From: Magnetaquicoccus sp039908525
GTDB taxonomy: Bacteria; Pseudomonadota; Magnetococcia; Magnetococcales; Magnetaquicoccaceae
Reading direction: 5' to 3'
Assembly: GCA_039908525.1 (NCBI GenBank)
Contig: JAMOAY010000012.1
Span: 1 to 64,000 of the forward strand
DNA length: 64,000 nt
Positions 28,777 through 36,859 of the stretch are shown one piece after another. The position numbers and the translations under genes are program-made. The notes under the pieces are model-generated. The model made no database searches. It saw only the letters and a program-made list of their open reading frames with translations, and was not told where the DNA came from. Position 1 is the stretch's first letter; the number at the start of each line of letters is the position of its first letter.

Positions 28777-29733
28777 ATGGCGGATTTTGCAGATCGGTTG
28801 ATCGACAGGGCGTTGGAGCTCCGTTCCCGGGTTGTGGTGGGGTTGGACCCGGCCGTGGAGCAGTTTCCGGCCTATCTGCAGCAACAGCTGCACCACCATC
28901 CTGCCGAGGAGTCGTTGGAGGAGATGCTGGTGACCTTCAACCGGGTGGTGATCGAAGCGACAGAGGGTGAGGCGGTTGCCTACAAACCGCAGGCCGCCTT
29001 CTACGAACAGTACGGGTTGGCCGGCATGAAGGCGCTGCTGCGCACCCTGGCGCTGTTGCGGGACAAGGGGCTGCTGGTGATCATGGATGCCAAGCGCAAC
29101 GATGTGGCCCACACGGCCGGGGCCTATGCGACCGCCTGGCTCGCTCCGCGCCACCCTTTGTTCGATCTCCCCAACCCCTGGCGGGCGGATGCTCTCACCC
29201 TCAACGGTTATCTGGGCAGCGACGGGATTCGTCCGTTTGTTTCGGCCAATGCGAAGGCCGGTCTGTTTGTCCTGGCCAAGACCTCCAACCCCTCTTCCAG
29301 CGAGTTGCAAGACCTTTTTCTCTGGGAGGATGGCGGCGGGAAGGGGTGTACGGTGGCGGAAAAGATGGCGGAACTGGTCCACCAGTGGGGAGTGATGGCT
29401 CTGGGCCGGCACGGTTTTGCCAATCTGGGCATGGTGGTGGGGGCAACCTACCCCGAGACGGCCAGTCGTTTGCGGCAGAGGGCGCCCCATGCCATCTTTC
29501 TGATGCCGGGTATCGGCGCGCAAGGGGGCTCTCTGGACGGGATCGTGGCCGGGTCCGGAGAGGGGCGTGTCGGCGCTTACGCGGCCTCGTCCCGTGCCCT
29601 GCTCTATCCGTTCCAGCCGGGGGAGCTGGCGGATGCCCACTGGCCCGATCTGGCCAGGAGGCGCATCCGGGATGCGGCCCGCATCCTGCGTCGGGCTGTT
29701 CAGGAAAAACTGGGCTTTTCCGGAGAGGCCTGA
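28777..29733 (+). CDS. pyrF: orotidine 5'-phosphate decarboxylase, long (type 2) form
   Basis: 318 aa, ATG at 28777 with GAGAGG upstream. The active-site motif reads MDAKRNDVAHT, with the catalytic Lys and paired Asp. Other family points are VVGLDPAVEQFP at the N-terminus, YKPQAAFYEQYG, KTSNPSSSELQD and FLMPGIGAQGG. The length and the KTSNP motif mark the longer form rather than the 230-residue E. coli type. It decarboxylates OMP to UMP, the last step of pyrimidine synthesis. It follows the ccdA-like gene by 9 bases. Confidence 0.95.
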   Translation: MADFADRLIDRALELRSRVVVGLDPAVEQFPAYLQQQLHHHPAEESLEEMLVTFNRVVIEATEGEAVAYKPQAAFYEQYGLAGMKALLRTLALLRDKGLLVIMDAKRNDVAHTAGAYATAWLAPRHPLFDLPNPWRADALTLNGYLGSDGIRPFVSANAKAGLFVLAKTSNPSSSELQDLFLWEDGGGKGCTVAEKMAELVHQWGVMALGRHGFANLGMVVGATYPETASRLRQRAPHAIFLMPGIGAQGGSLDGIVAGSGEGRVGAYAASSRALLYPFQPGELADAHWPDLARRRIRDAARILRRAVQEKLGFSGEA

Positions 29734-29966
29734 CCTTTCATGGCGGGGATCCTGGCGGGAGGACAATCCACGCCCGCCCTGAAAAAACCGTTGCATTTTT
29801 GGTGAGAACTTGTCATCCTGACTGGCGGTGCGGGTGTGTGCCCTCCGGGGAAGGTGAAAGGCGTGTGGCGTTGCGCCATTCCCTGGTGTTTTTCTTTTGC
29901 TTTTTGCTTTTTGATGCGCGATACTCCCGGCGGGGGTGTCCTTCGTGGCTGCGTGGGGAGGTTGGC

Positions 29967-30380
29967 ATGGCTGAATTGAGTTTGCTGGGCCCGGCCGGGG
30001 CTTTCAAGGCCAATCTTTTGGATCTGCGCCAGCGGAGGCAGGAGATCATCGCCTCCAACGTCGCCAATGCAGACACGCCGGGTTACAAGGCGCGGCGTTT
30101 TGAGTTCGAGGATGTGCTGAAGGAGTCCCTGCCGCCACGGGATGAGTTGCCCATGGCGCGTACGGCACCGAAGCATCTGCCCAAGGGTTATGTCGAGCCG
30201 GTGGCCGGAGAGCTCCAGGAGGTGGAGACCTCCATTCCCAAGGGGGATGGCAACAGTGTCGATATGGAGCAGGAGATGACCCAGCAGGCGGCCAACCAGC
30301 TGCTCTACAACTACGCCGCCCAGTCGCTGAGCGGGCAGATCGGCGCCATGCGCATGATGATTCAGGGCAACACGCAATAG
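29967..30380 (+). CDS. flgB: flagellar basal-body rod protein FlgB
   Basis: 137 aa from the ATG at 29967 with GGGGAGG upstream; the longer open frame runs back through pyrF and is not used. The rod-protein signature IIASNVANADTPGYKARRFEFEDVL is at residues about 28-52 and the helical C-terminus ends in the standard LYNYAAQSLSGQIGAMRMMI. FlgB forms the cell-proximal rod just above the MS ring. First gene of flgB-flgC-fliE-fliF-fliG-fliH-fliI. Confidence 0.96.
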   Translation: MAELSLLGPAGAFKANLLDLRQRRQEIIASNVANADTPGYKARRFEFEDVLKESLPPRDELPMARTAPKHLPKGYVEPVAGELQEVETSIPKGDGNSVDMEQEMTQQAANQLLYNYAAQSLSGQIGAMRMMIQGNTQ

Positions 30381-30410
30381 TATCCTACCGGGACGAAGCA
30401 GGGGGTTGTG

Positions 30411-30836
30411 ATGGATTTTTTGACGTCGTTTCGTGTCACGGCTTCTGCATTGACGGCGCAGCGTCTGCGGTTGAATGTGACGGCTGAGAATGTGGCCAAC
30501 GCGCAGACCACGCGCACGGTGGAAGGGGGGCCGTACAAGCGGCGGGATCCGGTGTTTGCCGCCCAACCGTTTGATGAAATGTTGAGCCGGGAGCAGATGG
30601 CGGCGTCCACCGGTGTCTCTGTCGAGCGCATCCACGTGGACGAACGGCCACCCCGGCGCCAGTATGACCCCAACCATCCCGACGCCAAATCGGACGGTTA
30701 TGTGGAGATGCCCAACGTTGATTCCGTGACGGAAATGGTCAACATGATGGCGGCCACGCATGCGTATGAATCCAACGTTTCCGTCTTGAACGCCTCCAAG
30801 GCCATGGCCTTGAAGGCGTTGGAAATTGGTCGTTAG
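30411..30836 (+). CDS. flgC: flagellar basal-body rod protein FlgC
   Basis: 141 aa from the ATG at 30411 (preceded by a GTG codon in frame). It shows the rod N-terminus LNVTAENVANAQTTRT, the typical GGPYKRRDPVF, DPNHPDAKSDGYVEMPNVD and a helical C-terminus with MMAATHAYESNVSVLNASK. Proximal rod component assembled after FlgB. 30 bases separate it from flgB. Confidence 0.96.
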   Translation: MDFLTSFRVTASALTAQRLRLNVTAENVANAQTTRTVEGGPYKRRDPVFAAQPFDEMLSREQMAASTGVSVERIHVDERPPRRQYDPNHPDAKSDGYVEMPNVDSVTEMVNMMAATHAYESNVSVLNASKAMALKALEIGR

Positions 30837-30859
30837 TGCATCAGGGGGGAGGGAGTCCG

Positions 30860-31177
30860 ATGTCCATTCAGCACGTTTCTGGTGTACCATTGCCCAGCAT
30901 GCTGCCCACGTTGGCCGGCAACGGCGTGGGCGAGGGCAAGGGCGCAGCCTGGGAGACCTTTTCCAGCATGTTGGCGCAGCAGGTCAAGGAGACGGATCGT
31001 CTGCAGAAAGAGTCCAAGAGTTTGACCGAGCGGGCGCTGCTGGGCAATGCCGGGGTGAGTCTGCACGAGGCGCAGATCGCTACCTCCGAGGCGGAGTTGC
31101 ACCTGCGCTTGTTGCTCCAGGTGCGCAACAAGGCGCTGGAGGTTTACCACGAAATCATGACGATGCCCACCGCCTAG
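30860..31177 (+). CDS. fliE: flagellar hook-basal body adaptor FliE
   Basis: 105 aa from the ATG at 30860, chosen for the GGGGGGAGGG ribosome site; an in-frame GTG at 30836 precedes it. The C-terminal half (GVSLHEAQIATSEAELHLRLLLQVRNKALEVYHEIMTM) is the FliE signature. FliE joins the MS ring to the rod. It is followed by a 123-bp gap before fliF, in which I see no gene or clear promoter. Confidence 0.95.
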   Translation: MSIQHVSGVPLPSMLPTLAGNGVGEGKGAAWETFSSMLAQQVKETDRLQKESKSLTERALLGNAGVSLHEAQIATSEAELHLRLLLQVRNKALEVYHEIMTMPTA

Positions 31178-31300
31178 GCATGTTTCCGATGATGGAACGG
31201 ACTCTCAATACACCCTGTGGTCTGCGATGGGCTTTTGCTGGGGTAAAGGCCGCGTGCGTGTGTGCAGTGCTTACGGGAATAGCATGGGAAATAGAATGCC

Positions 31301-32941
31301 ATGGCTGAGACTTCCACTGTTGTGCCGCCACCACCGACCAACCTGATTGACTCTGCGGCCCGTTTCATGTCGCAACTGCCTCTGGGCGGGCGCAACGGTC
31401 TGTTGGTGGCGATTGGCGCCACCCTGTTGGCGTTGTCCGTCATGATCTGGTTCGCTACCCGTCCTGCTTTCAAGGTGCTGTTCTCCGGTTTGCCCCAGGA
31501 GGAGGCCGGTCGGATCGTCGAACAATTGAACAAGATGAAGGTGCCGTACCAGATCGGCCCGGGTGGTACCTCGGTGGATGTGCCGGCCGATCGGGTGTAC
31601 GATCTGCGCTTGGAGTTGGCCACCCAGGGTTTGCCCAAGCAGGGCAATGGGGTGGGGTTTGAGCTGTTTGACAAGGGCAATCTGGTCGGGATGACCGACT
31701 TTGTGCAGCGCATGAACTACCAACGCGCCCTGCAGGGTGAGTTGGCCCGCACCATCGAGAGCATTGCCGCTGTCCACACGGCCCGCGTCCACCTGGTTCT
31801 GCCGAAACCTTCGTTGTTTGTGACCGAGGCACGCCCGGCGACCGCCTCCGTGGTGATGGAGATGTCCCGTCCCCTGCAGCCCAAGCAGGTGGAGGGTATC
31901 GTGCACTTGGTCGCCACGGCGGTGGAGGGGCTGGAAGAGAGCAATGTGACCCTGCTGGATGGCAAGGGCAATCTGATTGCCGGAGGTCGGACAACCGCCA
32001 AGGATGGGCGCCTGGGGGCCGATGAGACCCTCACCATGCAGCAACAGGTCGAAAAGGGGCTGGAGGATCGTGCCCAGGCCATGTTGGACAAGGTGATCGG
32101 CGTCGGGCCCAGCGGGGTCAGCAAGAGCATCGTGCGCATCACCGCCGAGTTGGATCTGTCCCGCACCGAACGGCAGGAGGAGATTTTTGACCCGGCGGGT
32201 CAGGGTGGGGTGCCGCGCAGCGAGCAGTCGGTCAACGAGAACAGTCGGGGCGACTTTGGCGTCGGGGGGACGCCCGGTGTCCGCACCAACGATGCCAACG
32301 ATGCCGCCAAGACGGGTGGCAGCGGTTCCACGCAGGCACGCACGACCGAGCGGGACACCATCAACTACGAAATTTCCAAAACCATCAACAAGACACTGTT
32401 GCCGGTTGGCACCATCAAGCGTCTTTCCGTAGCCGTCCTGGTTGATACCCCCGAAGAGAGCCCCACCGGTGACAAGACCGGCAACAAGAAGCGTTCCGAA
32501 GAGGAGATGAACCGCCTGCAGAAGATCGTCGAGCGGGCAGTCGGGTTTGACGGCAAACGGGGTGATACCATCGAGATGGCCAGTGTGCCCTTCGAGCGGA
32601 TGCCGACCACCGAAGACACGGCGCCTCGTTTCTGGCAGTCGCCCGAGTTCTGGTTGCAGATTGCCTTGGCCATCGCCATTCTCACGCTGCTCCTGGTGGT
32701 GCTGAAACCGATGATCGAAGAGTTCCTCACGGGTGAGAGGATGGCGGAGCCCACCGGCATTCCGGCGGCGGTGGCCGAGTTGGATCAGCAACTGATGGCC
32801 GAGGGGGTGGGGGCCATGCCTTCGGAGCAGCCGTTGCGTTTGCGGGTTCCGGATCGCAGCATCAAGATGACCCAGCAGATGATCGCAGAAAATCCGGAAG
32901 AGGCGCGGGAGATTATTCGCGGCTGGATGGCTCAGGATTGA
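31301..32941 (+). CDS. fliF: flagellar MS-ring protein FliF
   Basis: 546 aa. A first membrane span lies near residues 27-50 (LLVAIGATLLALSVMIWF). The ring-building YscJ/FliF modules follow (FKVLFSGLPQEEAGRIVEQL, ARVHLVLPKPSLF, VHLVATAVEGLEESNVTLLD). A Gly/Ser/Asn-rich middle corresponds to the collar and a second span sits near 448-470. The cytoplasmic tail ends with EAREIIRGWMAQD, the FliG-binding motif. It forms the inner-membrane ring on which the motor is built. Confidence 0.97.
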   Translation: MAETSTVVPPPPTNLIDSAARFMSQLPLGGRNGLLVAIGATLLALSVMIWFATRPAFKVLFSGLPQEEAGRIVEQLNKMKVPYQIGPGGTSVDVPADRVYDLRLELATQGLPKQGNGVGFELFDKGNLVGMTDFVQRMNYQRALQGELARTIESIAAVHTARVHLVLPKPSLFVTEARPATASVVMEMSRPLQPKQVEGIVHLVATAVEGLEESNVTLLDGKGNLIAGGRTTAKDGRLGADETLTMQQQVEKGLEDRAQAMLDKVIGVGPSGVSKSIVRITAELDLSRTERQEEIFDPAGQGGVPRSEQSVNENSRGDFGVGGTPGVRTNDANDAAKTGGSGSTQARTTERDTINYEISKTINKTLLPVGTIKRLSVAVLVDTPEESPTGDKTGNKKRSEEEMNRLQKIVERAVGFDGKRGDTIEMASVPFERMPTTEDTAPRFWQSPEFWLQIALAIAILTLLLVVLKPMIEEFLTGERMAEPTGIPAAVAELDQQLMAEGVGAMPSEQPLRLRVPDRSIKMTQQMIAENPEEAREIIRGWMAQD

Positions 32942-33025
32942 GGCAGTTTTTGAATGGTTTTTAAACCGTACCCAGCATGGGATGGGTCGTTGTGATGGGT
33001 TGCTGCAGATAGGGTGGGTTCGGGT

Positions 33026-34093
33026 ATGGACATGCAGGGATGGGAAAATGGTGGGGACGCAACCGCCCGGCGCAGCGTGCAGAAGGTGCGGCTGAGTGGC
33101 AAGGAGAAGGCAGGGGTTTTTCTGCTCTCTTTGCCGGATGATGATGCCAAGAAGATCATGGAAGGGATGCAGGAGAACGAACTGCGGGAGCTCTCTCGCG
33201 TCATAGCCCGCATGGGGGTCATGCCACCGGAAGCGGTGCAGATGGTTCGGCAGGAGTTTCTCGACAAGTTTGAACTGAAGATGTACGACGTCCGTGGTGG
33301 CCAGGCCCGGGTGAGGGAGTTGCTGACCAAGGCGTTGGGCAAGGATCGTGCCCGTCAACTGTTGAAGGATGTGCAGGCCGGGCCGAAGAGCACCCCCTGG
33401 GAGATCCTCAACGCCATGGAGCCCTCGCTGGTTGCCACCTTCCTGATCAACGAACATCCACAGAGTGTTGCCCTGATCATTTCCCAATTGCAGCAAGAGC
33501 ATGCCGCTCTGGTGATCGATCATCTGTCAACCGAGTTGCAACAACAAACCGTCTACCGCATGGCCCGCATGAACAATCTCCCCCCCGGTGCGTTGGAGGA
33601 TATCGAGGTCTCCCTGCTGACCGAACTGGATGCCCTGGGTGTGGCCCGCAGCGGTCGGCAGCAGGAGGGTGGTGGCACCAAAAAGGTGGCCGAACTGCTC
33701 AATCTGCTCAGCCGGGATGTGTCGGACAAGCTGCTGGCCTATCTGGACGAAGAGGACAATCCGCTGGCGGAGAGCGTGCGCAAAGAGATGTTCCTGTTTG
33801 AAGATCTGCTGCTCATGGATGATCGCAGCTTCCAGACTCTGCTGCGGGAGGTCTCCAACGATGAACTGCTGACCGCCATGAAGGGGGCCGATGATCGGCT
33901 CCGGGAGAAATTTTTCCAGAACATGTCCGAGCGGGCCGCAGAGATGTTGCGCGAGGACCTGGAGTTGCTTGGGCCCGTCAAGGTGGTCGATGTGGAGGCT
34001 GCCCAGCAGATGATTCTCAAGGCCGCGCGTCGTCTGGAGGCGGAAGGCTCCATCGTGATCATGGGCAAGGGTTCCGACGACGTGGTGATGTAA
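33026..34093 (+). CDS. fliG: flagellar motor switch protein FliG
   Basis: 355 aa from the ATG at 33026; an in-frame GTG at 33014 is an alternative. The middle domain carries the EHPQ motif (INEHPQSVALIISQL). The C-terminal domain has FEDLLLMDDRSFQTLLREV and LREDLELLGPVKVVDVEAAQQ, with the charged residues that contact the stator. FliG sits on FliF and converts stator force into rotation. The N-terminal residues before LSGKEKAGVFLLSL are a short extra tail. Confidence 0.97.
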   Translation: MDMQGWENGGDATARRSVQKVRLSGKEKAGVFLLSLPDDDAKKIMEGMQENELRELSRVIARMGVMPPEAVQMVRQEFLDKFELKMYDVRGGQARVRELLTKALGKDRARQLLKDVQAGPKSTPWEILNAMEPSLVATFLINEHPQSVALIISQLQQEHAALVIDHLSTELQQQTVYRMARMNNLPPGALEDIEVSLLTELDALGVARSGRQQEGGGTKKVAELLNLLSRDVSDKLLAYLDEEDNPLAESVRKEMFLFEDLLLMDDRSFQTLLREVSNDELLTAMKGADDRLREKFFQNMSERAAEMLREDLELLGPVKVVDVEAAQQMILKAARRLEAEGSIVIMGKGSDDVVM

Positions 34094-34121
34094 ACCGGTT
34101 GGTTGCAAGAGGAAAGCGGTC

Positions 34122-35486
34122 ATGGCGGTTTTCTTGGACGGGATCATCAAGCAAGAGGATCTGGATGTCGTGCCGCGACGGGTTTCGTTCCGGGAGTTGG
34201 TGGGGGATGAGCACCCGCACCGCGGTGACACCTTCGTGCAGTTTCTGCCCGACGGCCGCCTGCCAGAGCAGCCCCACGCCAAAGAGCCGGAGGTCTCCCA
34301 GGAAGAGCTGCACCAGCGGCGTTTGGAGACCATCGAGCGGGAAACCTATCAGAAAGCCTTTGCCGCCGGTGAAGAGGCGGGGTTGGCTCTTGGCGAAGAG
34401 ACGATGGAGCGGGAGATCGCCCGTCTCCTGCCCCAATTCGAGTCTGTGTTGCACCAGTTGGATCTCCTGCCCAAGCGGGTCTTTGCCAGCGCCGAACGGT
34501 TTCTGGTGGAGACCGCCATCCTGTTGACCCGTGAACTGTTGACCCATGAGCTGACCGTCAATCCGGAAGGGATCGTCCATCGCGTGCGGCGTCTGCTGGA
34601 TCAGGCCGTGGGTCGCCGGGATATTGTTCTCCACCTGGCCCCGGACAGCGCGACCATCCTGCAAAACCTGTCCGGTTTTGAAAAGCTGCGGATTGAGGCG
34701 GATCCCGACATGGCCCCCGGTTCGGTGCGCATGGAGAGCGACTTCGGCGGCATCGAGGACAATCTGGAACGGCAGTTGGCCGAGGTGGAGGCGGGGCTGC
34801 GCAGCTATTTGCAGGACCGTTTGCAGACCAGCGGTTGCGAAGATCTGGTCGAGTCGGCCAGGCAGAGCGCCGAACAGTCTGCCATCGAGAATCGCAAAGC
34901 TTCTCCTCTTGTCAAACCCTCTCCCGCCAGGGAGCAGCCTGCTTCACCTCCCGCCCAGCGCCGGGATGTGCCGGAACCTCCTGCGGCGGCTCCGGTGGGT
35001 TTGGCCGCGATCGCGGGCGCCCTGGCCGATGAACTGCATCAGAATGGGGGCTGGCCGGACGAGGGGGAGGAGGGGGAGCCCAGGAGCGTGGCAGCGGCCC
35101 CGTGGGATGAAACGGTTGTCTCCAGGGGTGCTGTTTGGCCGGGGATGGTGGCAGAGTCCGCAGCAGATGCGCAGTCTGAGGAGGACGCATCCCTGGAGGA
35201 GACCGTTGTGTCTCTGATACCCGGCCCGTCGTTTGGTGGCGCAGGGCAGCTGGACGATGCGACGGAGTCCGGACAGGCCGAGGCAGAAACGGTGTTGTCT
35301 TCGGAAGAGGGTTGGGCTGCGGAGGAGGAGGAGTCTGCGGAGCCGGAACCGGGTGTGGAGGTGGGGATCTCTGCGGATGTGGATCCGGACGCCGGCATTC
35401 AGATGTCGTCTGATGACGAGGCGCTGCTCGTGGAGACGGGGACACCTGCCGGCGAGGGTTCGCCTGCAGAAGAGCCTGTTGTTTGA
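34122..35486 (+). CDS. fliH: flagellar export regulator FliH with a long acidic C-terminal tail
   Basis: 454 aa, about twice the usual FliH length. Residues about 65-245 match FliH: a charged helical neck (RETYQKAFAAGEEAGLALGEE) and the globular FliI-binding part (AILLTRELLTHEL, then RMESDFGGIEDNLERQLAEVEAGL). From about residue 250 the protein is low-complexity, Pro/Ala- then Glu/Ser-rich and strongly acidic to the end. FliH holds FliI inactive and delivers it to the export gate. The tail has no recognised domain and could tune interaction with FliI or ring proteins. AGAGGAA precedes the ATG and the stop overlaps the fliI start. Confidence 0.9.
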   Translation: MAVFLDGIIKQEDLDVVPRRVSFRELVGDEHPHRGDTFVQFLPDGRLPEQPHAKEPEVSQEELHQRRLETIERETYQKAFAAGEEAGLALGEETMEREIARLLPQFESVLHQLDLLPKRVFASAERFLVETAILLTRELLTHELTVNPEGIVHRVRRLLDQAVGRRDIVLHLAPDSATILQNLSGFEKLRIEADPDMAPGSVRMESDFGGIEDNLERQLAEVEAGLRSYLQDRLQTSGCEDLVESARQSAEQSAIENRKASPLVKPSPAREQPASPPAQRRDVPEPPAAAPVGLAAIAGALADELHQNGGWPDEGEEGEPRSVAAAPWDETVVSRGAVWPGMVAESAADAQSEEDASLEETVVSLIPGPSFGGAGQLDDATESGQAEAETVLSSEEGWAAEEEESAEPEPGVEVGISADVDPDAGIQMSSDDEALLVETGTPAGEGSPAEEPVV

Positions 35487-36820
35487 TGGTCAAATCCTTT
35501 GACATCCCCTGGACCCACTACCAGTCTGCGGCACGCGCCGGTGTGGGTCTGTTGCGCACGGGCAAGGTCTCTCAGGTGGTCGGATTGCTGGTGGAGGGGG
35601 AGGGACCTGCCGCCTCCATCGGCGATATGTGCGAGATCTGGCCGGAGGAGGGGGAGCAACCGATCAAGGCGGAGGTGGTGGGATTTCGCAACAAGTCCTT
35701 GTTGCTGATGCCTTTGGGCGCGTTGCGGGGCATTCATCCGGGCAGTCGCATTGTTTCCCATGGTCGCCCGGAGGATGTGGCGGTGGGCGATGGTCTGCTG
35801 GGACGGGTGATTGATCCCATGGGCGGGCCGTTGGATGGCGGTCCGCTGTTGGTGCTGTCACAGCGTGTACCGCTCTACGCGGAGCCGGTCAATCCCATGG
35901 TTCGCCGGCGCATTGACACCGTGCTGGACCTGGGGGTGCGGGCCATCAACGGCTTGTTGACGGTGGGACAGGGGCAGCGGATTGGCATTTTTTCCGGTTC
36001 CGGTGTGGGCAAGAGCACGTTGCTGGGCATGATGGCGCGCTATACGGCGGCCGATATCAATGTCATTGCCCTGGTGGGTGAGCGTGGCCGTGAGGTGGTG
36101 GAGTTTGTGGAGAAGGATCTGGGCCCGGAGGGGATGGCCCGTTCGGTGGTGGTGGTGGCCACCTCCGACCAACCGCCTCTGCTGCGTCTGCGGGCTGCGT
36201 TTTTGGCGACGGCCATTGCCGAGTATTTCCGCGCCAGACAGCAGCATGTGTTGTTGTTGATGGACTCGGTCACTCGTTTTGCCATGGCGCAGCGCGAGGT
36301 GGGTCTGACCAGGGGCGAGCCGCCCACCAGTCGTGGCTATCCGCCTTCCACCTTCATGTTGCTGCCCCGTTTGCTGGAGCGGGCCGGGCGGGACGAAGGG
36401 GATGGCAGCATCACGGGGCTGTATACCATTCTGATGGAGGGGGATGATCTGCAGGATCCCATTGCGGATGCGGTGCGTGGTATCCTGGATGGGCATATTG
36501 TGCTCTCCCGCGGTTTGGCGGCCGCCAACCAGTATCCTGCGATTGATGTCGGGGAGTCTCTTTCCCGTCTGATGGAGTCCCTGGTGGATGCCCGGCAGAA
36601 GCGTTGGGCGGGGCGTCTGCGGGAGGCCTTGGCCACCTACAGCCGGGCGGAGGATATGATCAATATCGGCGCCTACGCGGCGGGCAGCAACCCTCAGATC
36701 GATACTGCCCTGAAGCTGATCACGCCCATTCGCAACTATCTGAAACAACCGGTGGATCAGGGGTGCGGCCTGGAGGAGAGTGTGCGGCAGTTGGGGGTCA
36801 TTTTTCCGGGATCGGCGTGA
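35486..36820 (+). CDS. fliI: flagellar export ATPase FliI
   Basis: 444 aa from the ATG at 35486 that shares bases with the fliH stop (TGATG). F1-ATPase-like core: Walker A GSGVGKST near residue 170, the Glu-bearing LVGERGREVVEFVE, Walker B LLLMDSVTRFAMAQREVGL and PPSTFMLLPRLLERAG, all FliI signatures. It energises flagellar type III export. The usual next gene, fliJ, does not follow: the next gene is convergent, so the operon ends here. Confidence 0.97.
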   Translation: MVKSFDIPWTHYQSAARAGVGLLRTGKVSQVVGLLVEGEGPAASIGDMCEIWPEEGEQPIKAEVVGFRNKSLLLMPLGALRGIHPGSRIVSHGRPEDVAVGDGLLGRVIDPMGGPLDGGPLLVLSQRVPLYAEPVNPMVRRRIDTVLDLGVRAINGLLTVGQGQRIGIFSGSGVGKSTLLGMMARYTAADINVIALVGERGREVVEFVEKDLGPEGMARSVVVVATSDQPPLLRLRAAFLATAIAEYFRARQQHVLLLMDSVTRFAMAQREVGLTRGEPPTSRGYPPSTFMLLPRLLERAGRDEGDGSITGLYTILMEGDDLQDPIADAVRGILDGHIVLSRGLAAANQYPAIDVGESLSRLMESLVDARQKRWAGRLREALATYSRAEDMINIGAYAAGSNPQIDTALKLITPIRNYLKQPVDQGCGLEESVRQLGVIFPGSA

Positions 36821-36859
36821 GGCCGGTCTCTTTCTTGTGCGTCGCAGGCCTCCTGCACA

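Noticed and set aside
29790..29960. Sigma-54 promoter upstream of flgB
   Set aside because: GG and GC elements such as CTGGTG...TTTGCT are present but the spacing is off by one or more bases in every case I tried.
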